The position numbers were made by a program, and so were the translations under genes. From assembly GCF_000170835.1 (NCBI RefSeq), contig NZ_ABCP01000002.1:186001-250000 (forward strand): a DNA stretch of 64,000 bases, written 5' to 3'. The notes under the pieces were generated by a model. It made no database searches. It saw only the letters and a program-made list of their open reading frames with translations, and had not been told where the DNA came from. The stretch's first letter is position 1. The number at the start of each line of letters is the position of its first letter. Shown piece after piece: positions 18,481 to 27,488 of this stretch. The DNA comes from Marinobacter algicola DG893 (GTDB lineage Bacteria; Pseudomonadota; Gammaproteobacteria; Pseudomonadales; Oleiphilaceae).

Positions 18481-19495
18481 CCTCCAGTTCCTGAATCTGG
18501 TTCAGCAGGTCGTATTCCATCTGAGCCACCATGCGCCCGGTCAACGCCAGCTCGAGCGAGCGTTGCTCACCCGACATGTGACGACGCGCCTGTTGCAGGG
18601 CAATGGCGGCCCAGCGCACCAGTGCCATGACCTCCCAGTAGTTGACGATTGCCGGACTAATACTGATTCCGGTTACCTCCCGGTAGCCGTCCAGAAGATC
18701 CTGTTTATCTCCAATTCCGCCCACTTCCCGCTCATCAGCACCAAAGCGCCAACTGCGGCTGCAGAGCCACCCCAGATCCTCGCAAGGGTCGCTCCAGGCG
18801 GCGAATTCCCAATCCAGAATGGCCGTCAGTCTGTCGCCGCTTACCATGTAATTGCCGGTTCGGAAATCGCAGTGACATAGAACGGTGGGGCCTGGTTCCG
18901 GTGCATTGTCTTCAAGCCAGTTCAATGCCCATTCCAGCACCGGATGTGGCTCACCAATTTCTTCCAGATAGCGGCGATAAAGAGCCACCCGACTGAGGGC
19001 CGGATTGTCCGGGTTGGGCTTCGCCAGGAAGTTCAGCGAATCGTCCGGCGGCCGCACGCTGTGAAGCCTGGCGAGCTCAGCGCCGAACCGTCGAACCAGG
19101 GCGCGGCGCTGCTCGTCAGTAAACTCCGACTTGACCAGCTTGCGTGGAGACGCACTCCCGGCGGCACGGCTCATGACGTAGAACACCTGCCCTGTGACCG
19201 CCGTATCCTCACACAGCCAGAGAGGTTCAGGGGTGGTAACTCCGGCACCAAAGGCTGCCTGCAGCACGCGGAATTCCTGTGGCCTGCTCAAACTCTCCGC
19301 CACGCCGGACGGTGCGTCCTGCCGCACTACAAATTCGTGTCGCCCGGGACGGTTGCCACCATCCAAATCCAGCGTCAGCCCGAAGTTATCCTGGATCGCC
19401 CCTCCGGAAAGCTTGTCGAAAGAGACGACCGTTGCGTCGGAGGCTCCGGTCTGCCGCGATATGAAAGTGGCAAAGGTATCCTCAAGTGCAGACAT
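18458..19495 (-). CDS. APH-family phosphotransferase (ACAD10/11-type kinase)
   Basis: A 345-residue protein with the aminoglycoside-phosphotransferase/choline-kinase fold. The Brenner motif is HCDFRTGNYMV and the Mg-binding motif is AILDWEFAAWSDP. In eukaryotic ACAD10/11 the same kinase domain is fused to an acyl-CoA dehydrogenase and phosphorylates 4-hydroxyacyl-CoA. Here the two are separate genes that overlap by one base (TGATG at 19495). The context supports a role in hydroxyacyl-CoA breakdown rather than antibiotic resistance. Confidence 0.82.
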   Translation of the reverse strand: MSALEDTFATFISRQTGASDATVVSFDKLSGGAIQDNFGLTLDLDGGNRPGRHEFVVRQDAPSGVAESLSRPQEFRVLQAAFGAGVTTPEPLWLCEDTAVTGQVFYVMSRAAGSASPRKLVKSEFTDEQRRALVRRFGAELARLHSVRPPDDSLNFLAKPNPDNPALSRVALYRRYLEEIGEPHPVLEWALNWLEDNAPEPGPTVLCHCDFRTGNYMVSGDRLTAILDWEFAAWSDPCEDLGWLCSRSWRFGADEREVGGIGDKQDLLDGYREVTGISISPAIVNYWEVMALVRWAAIALQQARRHMSGEQRSLELALTGRMVAQMEYDLLNQIQELEDGNDQST

Positions 19496-20700
19496 CAGGC
19501 TTCGACTCCCCAGTGCCAGAAGTCTGTACGTTCAGCCAACAACGTTTTCGAAAACACCATTTTGTGCACCTCAGACGCACCATCCACTAGCCGCGCCTGG
19601 CGGGCATAGCGGTAGATCCATTCCAGCGGGGTATCTTTGGAATAGCCCCGGGCTCCACAGAGCTGAATCGCAGTATCCACTGCCTTGTGAAGCGTATCGG
19701 CCACAGCAACCTTTGCCATGGACACCTCCTTGCGTGCAAAATCACCCTGATCCAGTTTCCACGCGGCATGCATGGTCAGCAGACGGCCAATCTGTATCTC
19801 CATTGCAGCTTCGCCCAATAACCATTGAACACCTTCTCGCTGGGCCAACGGCTGACCGAAGGACTCCCGGTTATCAACATACTCGGTAGCAATTTCCAAA
19901 GAACGACGGGCCAGGCCTAGCCAGCGCATGCAGTGAGTTAGGCGCGCGGTGCCCAAACGAATTTGTGTCAGCTTTAGGCCATCGCCGACTTCCATCAGGC
20001 GATTCTCATCCGGAATTTCCAAACCATCGAACTTCAGTTCGCAATGGCCGCCATGTTCTTCCGGCCCCATGATCGGTATCCGTCGAACGATCTCCCAGCC
20101 CGGATCATCCTTGTGGAAAAGAAAGGCGCTCAGGCCCTTGCGCGTGTCGTCAGACGTCCGTGCAATCAGAATAAAATGAGATGCTTCGGCGGCACCGGTA
20201 ATAAAATGCTTGTGACCCTGGATCACCCACCGGTCACCTTTGCGCGTGGCAGTAGTCTGCATCATCCCGGGATCAGATCCGCAGCCAGGAGCCGGCTCAG
20301 TCATGACAAACGAGGAGCGTACCCTGCCCTCCACCATGGGTTTGAGCCAACGTTCCTGCTGTGCTTTGGTCGCCACCTTCGCCAGTACCGTCATGTTGCC
20401 GTCGTCCGGGGCTGCCGCGTTGAAGACCACCGGCCCGAAAATCGAGCGGTTCATTTCCTCGTAACACGCCGCCATACCGACGATATCGAGCCCCTGACCT
20501 CCCAGATCCTCAGGAATCTGTAAGCACCACAGGCCCTGCTGCTTTGCCTTGGCACGCATCTTCTCGAGATAGTCCGGCGCAATGTTTTCGTGTTCATCGT
20601 AGGCGTCCGCGTTCTGCTCCAGCGGTAACAGCTCCTGATCGACAAAGTCCCGGATGCGTTTCCGGTACGACTCGTTCCTGGGGTTCAGATTGAAATCCAC
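19495..20700 (-). CDS. Acyl-CoA dehydrogenase family flavoprotein
   Basis: A 401-residue FAD-dependent acyl-CoA dehydrogenase. It has FVMTEPAPGCGSDPGMMQTT (FAD/substrate loop), HKHFITGAAEASHFILIAR, and the C-terminal ARGYSKDTPLEWIYRYAR. It is close to the ACAD10/11 catalytic domain. An ATG at 20739 is open, but it would lie inside the upstream SDR gene. The GTG at 20700 has AAGGAG at a 6-nt spacing and begins 11 nt after the SDR stop, so I prefer it. It probably makes 2-enoyl-CoA from the activated substrate, or acts with the adjacent kinase on 4-hydroxyacyl-CoA. Confidence 0.85.
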   Translation of the reverse strand: MDFNLNPRNESYRKRIRDFVDQELLPLEQNADAYDEHENIAPDYLEKMRAKAKQQGLWCLQIPEDLGGQGLDIVGMAACYEEMNRSIFGPVVFNAAAPDDGNMTVLAKVATKAQQERWLKPMVEGRVRSSFVMTEPAPGCGSDPGMMQTTATRKGDRWVIQGHKHFITGAAEASHFILIARTSDDTRKGLSAFLFHKDDPGWEIVRRIPIMGPEEHGGHCELKFDGLEIPDENRLMEVGDGLKLTQIRLGTARLTHCMRWLGLARRSLEIATEYVDNRESFGQPLAQREGVQWLLGEAAMEIQIGRLLTMHAAWKLDQGDFARKEVSMAKVAVADTLHKAVDTAIQLCGARGYSKDTPLEWIYRYARQARLVDGASEVHKMVFSKTLLAERTDFWHWGVEA

Positions 20701-20710
20701 AGCCCGCTCC

Positions 20711-21511
20711 TTAAAGGGAAGATTGAATATGACCGCCATCCACCACGAGGGTGCTGCCAGTCATGTAGTCCGAAAGTTCTGAAGCCAAAAGCAATAATGG
20801 GCCGCTCAAATCGCCCGCCTGTCCCAGGCGGCGCTGGGGAATGCGGCGAATCATTTTCTGGCCGGGTTCACTGGCAAAGAAATCACGGTTCAAATCGGTT
20901 TCGATGTAACCCGGCGCCAATGCGTTAACACGGATCCCGTAACGCGCCCATTCCAGCGCAAGGGCACGGGTCAGTTGCTCAACACCAGCCTTGGCGGCGG
21001 CATAAGGAGCCACGTTGCCGGCCACGCGATGGCCAAGGATGGAGGAAATCATGATGATGCTGCCGCCCCGATTCAGGTCGGAGAGACGGCGTGCCGCTTC
21101 AGTGCACACCAGCCAGGAGCCCTTGAGGTTGGTGTCGACCACCCGGTCCCAGTCTGACCCCGTCAGGTCCATCGCTTTTTTGCTAGTGGCTACGCCAGCA
21201 TTGGAGACCACCACATCCGGAATACCAGCGTCGTCCGCCATGGTATCGAACGCCTCGGCAACACTTGCCTCGTCGGTGACGTCCATAGTCACGACATGAA
21301 TATGGCTAGCATATTCGGGAAAACTGGCACTGAGTGATTCGAGCGCTTCGCGGCGGCGACCACTGACGATGACGGTTGCACCGGCTTCAAGCAGACACTG
21401 GGTGAAATTCTGGCCCAAGCCACCAGCAGCTCCGGTGACTAACGCAGTCTTACCCTTCATGCTCAGGGCGCGGTTCGTGTTGTCGGGGTTCGTATTATCG
21501 GAATTGTTCAT
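20711..21511 (-). CDS. Short-chain dehydrogenase/reductase (SDR)
   Basis: A 266-residue classical SDR. The Rossmann motif is LVTGAAGGLGQNF, the NNAG-equivalent VVSNAGVA, and the catalytic Ser-Tyr-Lys lies in MISSILGHRVAGNVAPYAAAKAG. An ATG at 21559 is also open, but the ATG at 21511 has AGGAGG at an ideal distance and fits the family length. It is the first gene of the catabolic block and carries the promoter with the palindromic spacer. It may act as a 3-hydroxyacyl-CoA dehydrogenase or ketoreductase; the exact substrate is unknown. Confidence 0.85.
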   Translation of the reverse strand: MNNSDNTNPDNTNRALSMKGKTALVTGAAGGLGQNFTQCLLEAGATVIVSGRRREALESLSASFPEYASHIHVVTMDVTDEASVAEAFDTMADDAGIPDVVVSNAGVATSKKAMDLTGSDWDRVVDTNLKGSWLVCTEAARRLSDLNRGGSIIMISSILGHRVAGNVAPYAAAKAGVEQLTRALALEWARYGIRVNALAPGYIETDLNRDFFASEPGQKMIRRIPQRRLGQAGDLSGPLLLLASELSDYMTGSTLVVDGGHIQSSL

Positions 21512-21530
21512 ATCTCGACCTCCTGAACAC

Positions 21531-21559
21531 AAAATAGAACGAGCGCTCGATTTATTCAA
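21531..21559 (-). promoter_or_regulatory. Sigma-70-like promoter with palindromic operator in its spacer
   Basis: On the minus strand a -35 TTGAAT (21554-21559) and a -10 TATTTT (21531-21536) are exactly 17 bp apart. The spacer contains the perfect 10-bp palindrome CGAGCGCTCG (21540-21549), with weaker symmetry extending outwards. Repressors of the TetR family commonly bind such sites. The local candidate is the TetR gene at 10999-11706. Confidence 0.65.
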
Positions 21560-21704
21560 GTAAGAAAGAGAAAGAATTCAAAGGCAATATACGAATGTTG
21601 AAAGGGTTATTCAGGGAAGATGTTTTCTATGGTGCCCGGTTTTGGGAGCACCAGGAACCAAAACCTGGAATCGGATGACACGCCTTGATACCGAAATCCT
21701 ACGT

Positions 21705-22331
21705 CTACCCCTGCTCATACTCCCGCACCAGCTCCTGAAGAAAGTACAGGCCAGCGGAACTCAGAAAGCAGCGCCCGGCCCCAGCGCGAAACAGCAGATT
21801 GCGTTTATCCAGATAGTCCAGGGCTTCCGGCACCCCTTTTTCAAAGCGTGCCGCCCGCAGAATTTCCTGATACTCCTCATCGCCTTCCAACGCCGCAAGA
21901 TCCTGCTCATTCAATCCGGCGTCGGGCCGGCCAAGGTATTCGAGGTCACGACCACTCCTCGCGAAGTAACGCCCGATCAGCAGCAGTATCACCTGCACCC
22001 GGAAGGCGTTCTCATCATGCTCTTCGCTCTCGTCGTCACTGCTTTCCTTGAGAAAGAAAAACGCACCGGTTTCATTGAACACCAGCTCGCTGCCAAGGTG
22101 TTCGTAGAAGGTCCGGAAATGGGACAGTTGGTTGTACAGCAAGTTGTAGAGCGGGTTCGCCCGCAGCTCGGAGCGGTTGCCGTCCCACACATCGCGCACA
22201 ACCACCCGGCCGGCCTGGAACTCCCGGTAGATGGCCGCGCTATGGGCCGGCAGGATCTGCTCGAAACTGCTCAAACTGTGTGAATGGTCCACGGATTCGG
22301 TGGGTTCCATCGCGTCAGAGAATTCAGGCAT
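21705..22331 (-). CDS. jetB: Wadjet/Mks system subunit JetB (MksE-like, DUF4194)
   Basis: A 208-residue MksE/JetB-type kite protein of a bacterial condensin. After an acidic tail come winged-helix-like segments with NPLYNLLYNQLSHFRTFYEHLG, FRVQVILLLIGRYFARSGR and RFEKGVPEALDYLDKRNLL. Kite proteins dimerise and bind the kleisin-like JetA. The ATG at 22331 overlaps the jetA stop by 8 nt. An ATG 33 nt further upstream is less likely because it lies inside jetA. It is the last gene of the operon. The 193-bp gap that follows has an inverted repeat (21638-21645 with 21658-21665) and the next operon's promoter. Confidence 0.85.
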   Translation of the reverse strand: MPEFSDAMEPTESVDHSHSLSSFEQILPAHSAAIYREFQAGRVVVRDVWDGNRSELRANPLYNLLYNQLSHFRTFYEHLGSELVFNETGAFFFLKESSDDESEEHDENAFRVQVILLLIGRYFARSGRDLEYLGRPDAGLNEQDLAALEGDEEYQEILRAARFEKGVPEALDYLDKRNLLFRAGAGRCFLSSAGLYFLQELVREYEQG

Positions 22332-23724
22332 GGTGTTGCTCCAGGCGGCGCTTGCGATAGACAAACTGCTCGCTGTCGGATGACTGGTCGAGGATTCGGA
22401 ATCGGTTGGTGGTGACCACCTGCAGACCCTCCGGCGGCGAGTTCACCAGACGGTTCAGGGCCGCCAACAAATCCGGAAAGCGATAACCGGGGATAAAACC
22501 GTCCAGGCGGCCGTGCAGCTCCCGCACCAGATCCGTGGTCGGCCGCAGTTCCAGGGTTTCCAGCCACTGATACAGCTGGTTGATGCGCTGAACGTCAATC
22601 CGGGTGTGGCGACTGCTTCCGTCCACGGCCTCCAGAACCGGCACCTCGGCTTGGCGACGAAGATCGTTCAGGCGCAGGTCCAGTTCGCTGAACAATAGCT
22701 GGTAATAGCTGGACGATTCACCGAAGGCGTAATGCTTCGGACGCTGCTGGGCCCGCAGGCCAATCAGGAAGCCGGTGCTGCGGGCAAAGTCCCCGCCTTC
22801 CAGCCACTTTCGTTTCAGGCTGAGGGTCTCGGTTTCGCCCTTGAGTGCCTGCAGCTTGCCGTAGAAATGCTCCATGGCGTTGTACTGAACCATGCCCTGG
22901 CGGGTCTTGCGCAGGAAGTGCTCCACCTCCTGGGCCACCGCTGAAATCGGTTTGTACAGGGCATTCAGGCTGAGAGAGGACCGGAACAACTGGTCCGCCA
23001 GGCTCTGGTCGTCGTGGGTTTCCAGCAGCCGGACGATGGCTTCCAGGGTCTCGAACAGGTTGCTGCCGTCGGGCAGCCGCGTGTCCGGGTTCAGGAACAC
23101 CAGGGTCGGTTTGATGTGGCGCTCGTACAGGGTAACGATTTGCTCAAACAGGTTCTGGCGGAACTCCAGGTATTTCTCCGGCGCCCGGCTGGCATCCCCG
23201 GACAGATCCGCAAGCTGTGCGCTGATGGTCTGCATGCGCAGCACATTCTGGCGCAGCAGGCCAATAAGCTGGCTGACCCGCTCGTTCAGGTCGTCCCGCA
23301 ACTCGGTGTAATCCGGGTCCGCGTCGCTGAAGCTGCTGGTTTCCAGACGATTACGCACATCCCGCAAGGTCACCAGATGGCCTCTCAGCTTGGCATCGGT
23401 CAGTTCTTGGTACAGCGAGGCGTTGCAGGCCCGCATCAGGTTGATCAGGGCATCCTGGAACACCAATCGCCGCTCACCCTCGGCCTTGATGATGTCAATC
23501 ACCAGGCCACTGCGGAACAGATTATCGGTGTTCAGCGCCAGCCGCACCCGTTCCCTGTCGGCCTTGCCCAGAGTGCGGGTATAGTCCATCACCTCGGCCA
23601 CCAGATCACTCTCGCGAATGTACCGGGCCTCGTTCCGGTCCATCCTCTCGATCATCCGGAACAGAATCTTCGGGTGCTCGAACAACAGCCGGGTAGTGTC
23701 CAGGGTGCTGAAGCGTTTACTCAT
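22324..23724 (-). CDS. jetA: Wadjet/Mks system subunit JetA (MksF-like kleisin, Wadjet anti-plasmid protein)
   Basis: A 466-residue MksF/JetA-type kleisin-like protein. The N-terminus begins MSKRFSTLDTTRLLFEHPKI and continues with winged-helix segments, then long helices with the DLNERVSQLIGLLRQNVLRM and FLRKTRQGMVQYNAMEHFYG regions. Kleisins bridge the two heads of the SMC-like ATPase JetC. A longer reading frame exists upstream, but the ATG at 23724 overlaps the jetC stop by 8 nt and gives the family N-terminus. It sits between jetC and jetB. Confidence 0.85.
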   Translation of the reverse strand: MSKRFSTLDTTRLLFEHPKILFRMIERMDRNEARYIRESDLVAEVMDYTRTLGKADRERVRLALNTDNLFRSGLVIDIIKAEGERRLVFQDALINLMRACNASLYQELTDAKLRGHLVTLRDVRNRLETSSFSDADPDYTELRDDLNERVSQLIGLLRQNVLRMQTISAQLADLSGDASRAPEKYLEFRQNLFEQIVTLYERHIKPTLVFLNPDTRLPDGSNLFETLEAIVRLLETHDDQSLADQLFRSSLSLNALYKPISAVAQEVEHFLRKTRQGMVQYNAMEHFYGKLQALKGETETLSLKRKWLEGGDFARSTGFLIGLRAQQRPKHYAFGESSSYYQLLFSELDLRLNDLRRQAEVPVLEAVDGSSRHTRIDVQRINQLYQWLETLELRPTTDLVRELHGRLDGFIPGYRFPDLLAALNRLVNSPPEGLQVVTTNRFRILDQSSDSEQFVYRKRRLEQHHA

Positions 23725-26656
23725 TCGCCGGCTCCAGCAGGCTGTTCTGGGTCTGGTCACCCCAGTGGCTGAGGGATTCGCCGTTGATGAACCCCTCGGG
23801 ACCGCCCCAGAACACCAAGGTACGCTGCGGGCTGTAAGGGCGCGCCGTGCGCATCTGCCCCACTTCCAGGTGTCGGCCAATCAGGTAAATCACTTCCGCG
23901 CTGGCGCTGTGGGTGGCCGCCGAGAACAGGTTGAAACCCTGTTTGCGCAACCGATCCAGCAGCGACGGCATCTGGCTGATGTCCACGCTGGCCAGCTCGT
24001 CCAGCACCATGGGAAACGACAACTGCACGCCGGGATACAACACCCGTTTCAGCAGCCGGTATACCAGTTCCAGATTGATCAGCGCTGTGGTGGAGGTGGA
24101 CTGGCCCTTCTTGTCGAGGTTGGCGGAGTTTTCCTTGCGGGTGCGGTAGGAAATGCCGGTGATCACCCGGTCCATGGTCAGCCGCTTGCTGCCGCCCTCC
24201 CCGAAAAAGTCCGCCACAAACACCCGCAAGCGGTCGTAAAAGGCATCGGACTGCAGTTGGTTGCCATAGGGGTCGATGTTGTTGGCTTCTTCCACCAGAT
24301 TGCGGAATTTCGGGTCGGTGTGGATATCCACCCTAATCTCCACCAAATCGTTGATACACACGCCATCCAGTTCACGGTTCAGCTGCGCTTCAAAACGGGC
24401 AATGTGCTCGTGGTTGGATTTCAGGGCCTGGCGGTAGCTCGCTACAGTCTCGTTGTGGATACCAACCTGCTGTTCCAGCACGTTCCAGCGCTCGGCCATG
24501 CCGGCAAAAAGATCCGACAGACTTTTGAACGTCTCCCGGATAACCGATGAAGCCGGGCCGTCTTTCTGTAACTCACCTTCGGCATCGTCATGGATGCCCA
24601 GATAGACGAACTGACGCAGGTGGTCGAGGATACTGCGGCGGCGCTCTTCCAGGTCGTCCAGTTGGGTTTGTAGGTCGTCAAACGCGGCGACAGACACCTG
24701 CTCGATATCCAGCGGCTGCTCCGCTTCCGCCGTTTTCAGGTGCGGGAAGCGGTGCTCCACGGTGCCCACGCTACGGCTCAGGCCTGCTAGCTCCCGTTCC
24801 CGCTCTTCGACACGTTCCTTCTCGGCCTTGGCTTTGGCAGCCTTCTGCTGCACCGCATCCTGCTTTTCCTGCTCCAGCCGGGCCTGTTCTTCCAGCTTGG
24901 CGAGCTGTTCTTCAGCCGCCTGCTTTTCCTCAGTGGCGTCCCGCAGGGTTGTGGCGGCCGCCGGGTAACGGCTCAGGGTATCCAGGTCTTTTTCGATGGA
25001 GCGGATTTCTTTTTCCGTACGCTCGATCAGCCGGGGCCGGTCATGTTCCTGGTTGGCGGTGTCTGCCAGCTCGGAACGCTCCTTTTCCAGGCCATGTAGC
25101 TCGCCTTCAAGATGCCGGCGCTGCTCTGCAAAGTCTGTCTGCCGGGCCGGCTGAGTCGGGAACTCCGTATCAAACCAGTCAAAGCCTTTATCAGTGGGCA
25201 CAAGTAGCCGCGCAAAGGCTTCAATGGTGGCCTTACTGTCGGCATCCAGGTCCTGGCCCGGACTGGCCATTACCAGCTTCGAATCCACGGCCCGCAAAGG
25301 CGCAGCAGTGGCCTCGTCCAGCTGGTTCTGCAATTGCCATTGTTGCCTACTTTCTTTTTCCTTCAGAGAGTCGAGCTTTCGCTCCAGGTCCTGCTTGTTG
25401 CGCTGGATCTGCTCCAGCCGGATCTCCGCCTGGGCAGCACTCTTCAATGCGGCCAGGTGCCCTTTCTTGCTATCAAGTTCCTCTTTCTGGATCTCCTCGA
25501 TTTCCTGAAGGATATTGTCACCGTATTGGGAAAGCAGCAGTTCGCCGTCTTTCTGGTTCTGCTCGGCCCTCTTAATTCTCTGGTTAGCTGACTTTATAAG
25601 CTGCTTCAGAGCATGGTCATTTTGTTCTAGTTTCCTCAAGGACTGCACGACATGACGCAGAGTATCGTTCTGTTCATTGAACGCCTCAACGGCGGCTTTG
25701 CGCCGGGTGCCAATATCCTGCAAGGCATTGGTCACACCATCCCGAAACGCGGCAAAGTCGTGCTGGCTTCGAAGCAGGGTCTGGTAGGCCTGGTAATCCC
25801 TCTGCAGCTTTTCAAACCGTGAGCGCTCTTTCTCGATCTGGTTCAGCTGGGTTTGTTGCTGCTTCAACTGATCGTGGCGATTGAGGAAGTCATCGATATT
25901 GAAATCAAAGGCATCGTCCGCAAACTTCTTGTCCGCCTCAATAATACTGGCCACCGCATTGGCCATGGCCTGATCGTCCGCCTTCATCTCAAACAAAAGC
26001 AGAATCAGCGTGCGCAGCGACTGTACCCGGCGCTCGTCGGATTCGCCCAGGGGCAACACGGAATAGCGCACTGCATCCGCGTTCATCAGCTCGCTGCTGT
26101 AGAGCATCTGTTTGAATTTGGCCGGATCATTCACCAGCCGGGTTTCTTTGGAGAGCTTTTTCAGGTTCTCTGACAACCGGCTGAACGACAATTCTGGCAC
26201 CGCCTGCCCGATACCGTCCTCATCATCACCGTTCCAGAACAGAGGCCGCAGCTGGTCATAACCCACCGGCACGAAAGCGCGGCCATAGCTGAGCTGGCTG
26301 GCACTGTCCCGGTACAGAATCTGGCAATGCACCCCGGCCGGGTTCTCGGCCTCCATAATCAGGAAACTGAACTGGCTGGGGAAGTAATGCTGGTAGCTTT
26401 CCTCGTTGGTGTAAAAGCTGCCGGCGCTGGCATTGCGGAAGGCGAACTTCTTGCGGCTGTTCTTGAAGTTGTTCTCCGGCAACAGAAACAGGCGCAGCGA
26501 ATTCAACAGGCTGGATTTGCCCAGGTTCCCAGGGCCGAGAATCAGGCCATGGTTATCCACCGGGATTTCCACGTAACAGAAGCCGGCGGAATCCACCAGC
26601 ACCAGGCGACGTACACCAAAGGTGAAATTGCTCGGGCTCCCCTCGGAGTCACTCAT
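23717..26656 (-). CDS. jetC: Wadjet/Mks system SMC-like ATPase JetC (MksB-like)
   Basis: A 979-residue SMC-like ATPase. The P-loop GPGNLGKSS lies at residues 41-49 in the N-terminal head half. Two long coiled-coil arms at about 280-410 and 505-640 flank a hinge-like region. The C-terminal head half has the ABC-like GQSTSTTALINLEL near 851 and Walker B MVLDELASVD near 883-892. The motor extrudes DNA loops and, with JetD, restricts circular plasmids. It is shorter than canonical SMC, as in MksB proteins. Overlaps of 8 nt join it to jetD and to jetA, so the stoichiometry is set by coupling. Confidence 0.88.
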   Translation of the reverse strand: MSDSEGSPSNFTFGVRRLVLVDSAGFCYVEIPVDNHGLILGPGNLGKSSLLNSLRLFLLPENNFKNSRKKFAFRNASAGSFYTNEESYQHYFPSQFSFLIMEAENPAGVHCQILYRDSASQLSYGRAFVPVGYDQLRPLFWNGDDEDGIGQAVPELSFSRLSENLKKLSKETRLVNDPAKFKQMLYSSELMNADAVRYSVLPLGESDERRVQSLRTLILLLFEMKADDQAMANAVASIIEADKKFADDAFDFNIDDFLNRHDQLKQQQTQLNQIEKERSRFEKLQRDYQAYQTLLRSQHDFAAFRDGVTNALQDIGTRRKAAVEAFNEQNDTLRHVVQSLRKLEQNDHALKQLIKSANQRIKRAEQNQKDGELLLSQYGDNILQEIEEIQKEELDSKKGHLAALKSAAQAEIRLEQIQRNKQDLERKLDSLKEKESRQQWQLQNQLDEATAAPLRAVDSKLVMASPGQDLDADSKATIEAFARLLVPTDKGFDWFDTEFPTQPARQTDFAEQRRHLEGELHGLEKERSELADTANQEHDRPRLIERTEKEIRSIEKDLDTLSRYPAAATTLRDATEEKQAAEEQLAKLEEQARLEQEKQDAVQQKAAKAKAEKERVEERERELAGLSRSVGTVEHRFPHLKTAEAEQPLDIEQVSVAAFDDLQTQLDDLEERRRSILDHLRQFVYLGIHDDAEGELQKDGPASSVIRETFKSLSDLFAGMAERWNVLEQQVGIHNETVASYRQALKSNHEHIARFEAQLNRELDGVCINDLVEIRVDIHTDPKFRNLVEEANNIDPYGNQLQSDAFYDRLRVFVADFFGEGGSKRLTMDRVITGISYRTRKENSANLDKKGQSTSTTALINLELVYRLLKRVLYPGVQLSFPMVLDELASVDISQMPSLLDRLRKQGFNLFSAATHSASAEVIYLIGRHLEVGQMRTARPYSPQRTLVFWGGPEGFINGESLSHWGDQTQNSLLEPANE

Positions 26657-27488
26657 CCAGAATCATCTCCTGTTCCATGAATTTGCCGGTCGATCGAAAT
26701 GCCTCTGCCAGGGCCATAAAGCCAAAACCCTCTGCCAGCGATACCGCCCTTGTAAACCGTTCGGTACTGTCCGGCAACTTGCAGAACCGGGCCAGCCATG
26801 GCTGCCAGTCGCGCGGCTGAACAAAGATTGCTTTGTCACCAAGATAGGCAGCCATCGTCGAGAACATTTGCAGACCACCCGCATCATAATCGAATGCGCA
26901 AAATACGTCTTCGTAGCCGGCCAACCAGTCAAGAACCACGCCCCGGGTAATCCGGTTGCCACCGCCCAACACCACGTCGCAGTTCGTTAGCCGCACATGC
27001 CTTCCCAGTGCCTCACTGGCAAAGTCGAGCATCTGTAAATACTGGTAGAAATTACGCTCGTTCTCCACCACCAGCACGGACCGGGCCCGGTGAAACCCCA
27101 TGTCGACGGAATCCGTCCCGATAACAGCCACATCCGGCCTGCCGGACGCCAGCACCTGATGGTAAACGAGAAGAAAACTGACCTCAGTGCCGTGGCGGTG
27201 GGAGTTGCCCTTTTTTGCGGCGTCTACCCGGCTTGCCGGAGCTTGCGCTATATTTTGCAGTTCGGCGAAAGCGGCTTCATCCAAAACTGTCACTATCCAC
27301 CGATTGGTTTGGACTCTATCGGTAGCAAAAACATCTCGAGCGCGACGACGAAACGACTCCGGAAGTTTCTTCAGGAAAGCTTCATAATTAATGGGCTGGC
27401 CACGGAGGATTTTCTCAAGGTAGTCGTTCAAGGGCGCACCACGGTTATTCTTGGAGTTGCGTATGAGCTGGGGAGCAAAATAACTCAT
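26649..27488 (-). CDS. jetD: Wadjet/Mks system nuclease subunit JetD (MksG-like, Toprim)
   Basis: A 279-residue JetD/MksG-type nuclease with a Toprim fold. The acidic residues are visible as VVENERNF near 141-147, AFDYDAGG with D200 and D202, and a C-terminal EQE at 272-274. JetD cleaves DNA captured by the JetABC motor. Many JetD proteins have a longer N-terminal arm (DUF3322 plus DUF2220, about 400 residues); this one is shorter but has the catalytic core. It is the first gene of the operon, and its end overlaps jetC by 8 nt. Upstream is a 55-bp region shared with the divergent antitoxin gene. Confidence 0.82.
   Translation of the reverse strand: MSYFAPQLIRNSKNNRGAPLNDYLEKILRGQPINYEAFLKKLPESFRRRARDVFATDRVQTNRWIVTVLDEAAFAELQNIAQAPASRVDAAKKGNSHRHGTEVSFLLVYHQVLASGRPDVAVIGTDSVDMGFHRARSVLVVENERNFYQYLQMLDFASEALGRHVRLTNCDVVLGGGNRITRGVVLDWLAGYEDVFCAFDYDAGGLQMFSTMAAYLGDKAIFVQPRDWQPWLARFCKLPDSTERFTRAVSLAEGFGFMALAEAFRSTGKFMEQEMILDE

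Noticed and set aside
18458..19495. Aminoglycoside resistance kinase
   Set aside because: The fold matches, but the overlap with an acyl-CoA dehydrogenase gene and DUF6285 points to acyl-CoA metabolism.
21638..21665. Terminator after jetB
   Set aside because: The inverted repeat GGTTTTGG/CCAAAACC is present, but no T-run follows in the jetB reading direction, so I mention it only in the jetB entry.
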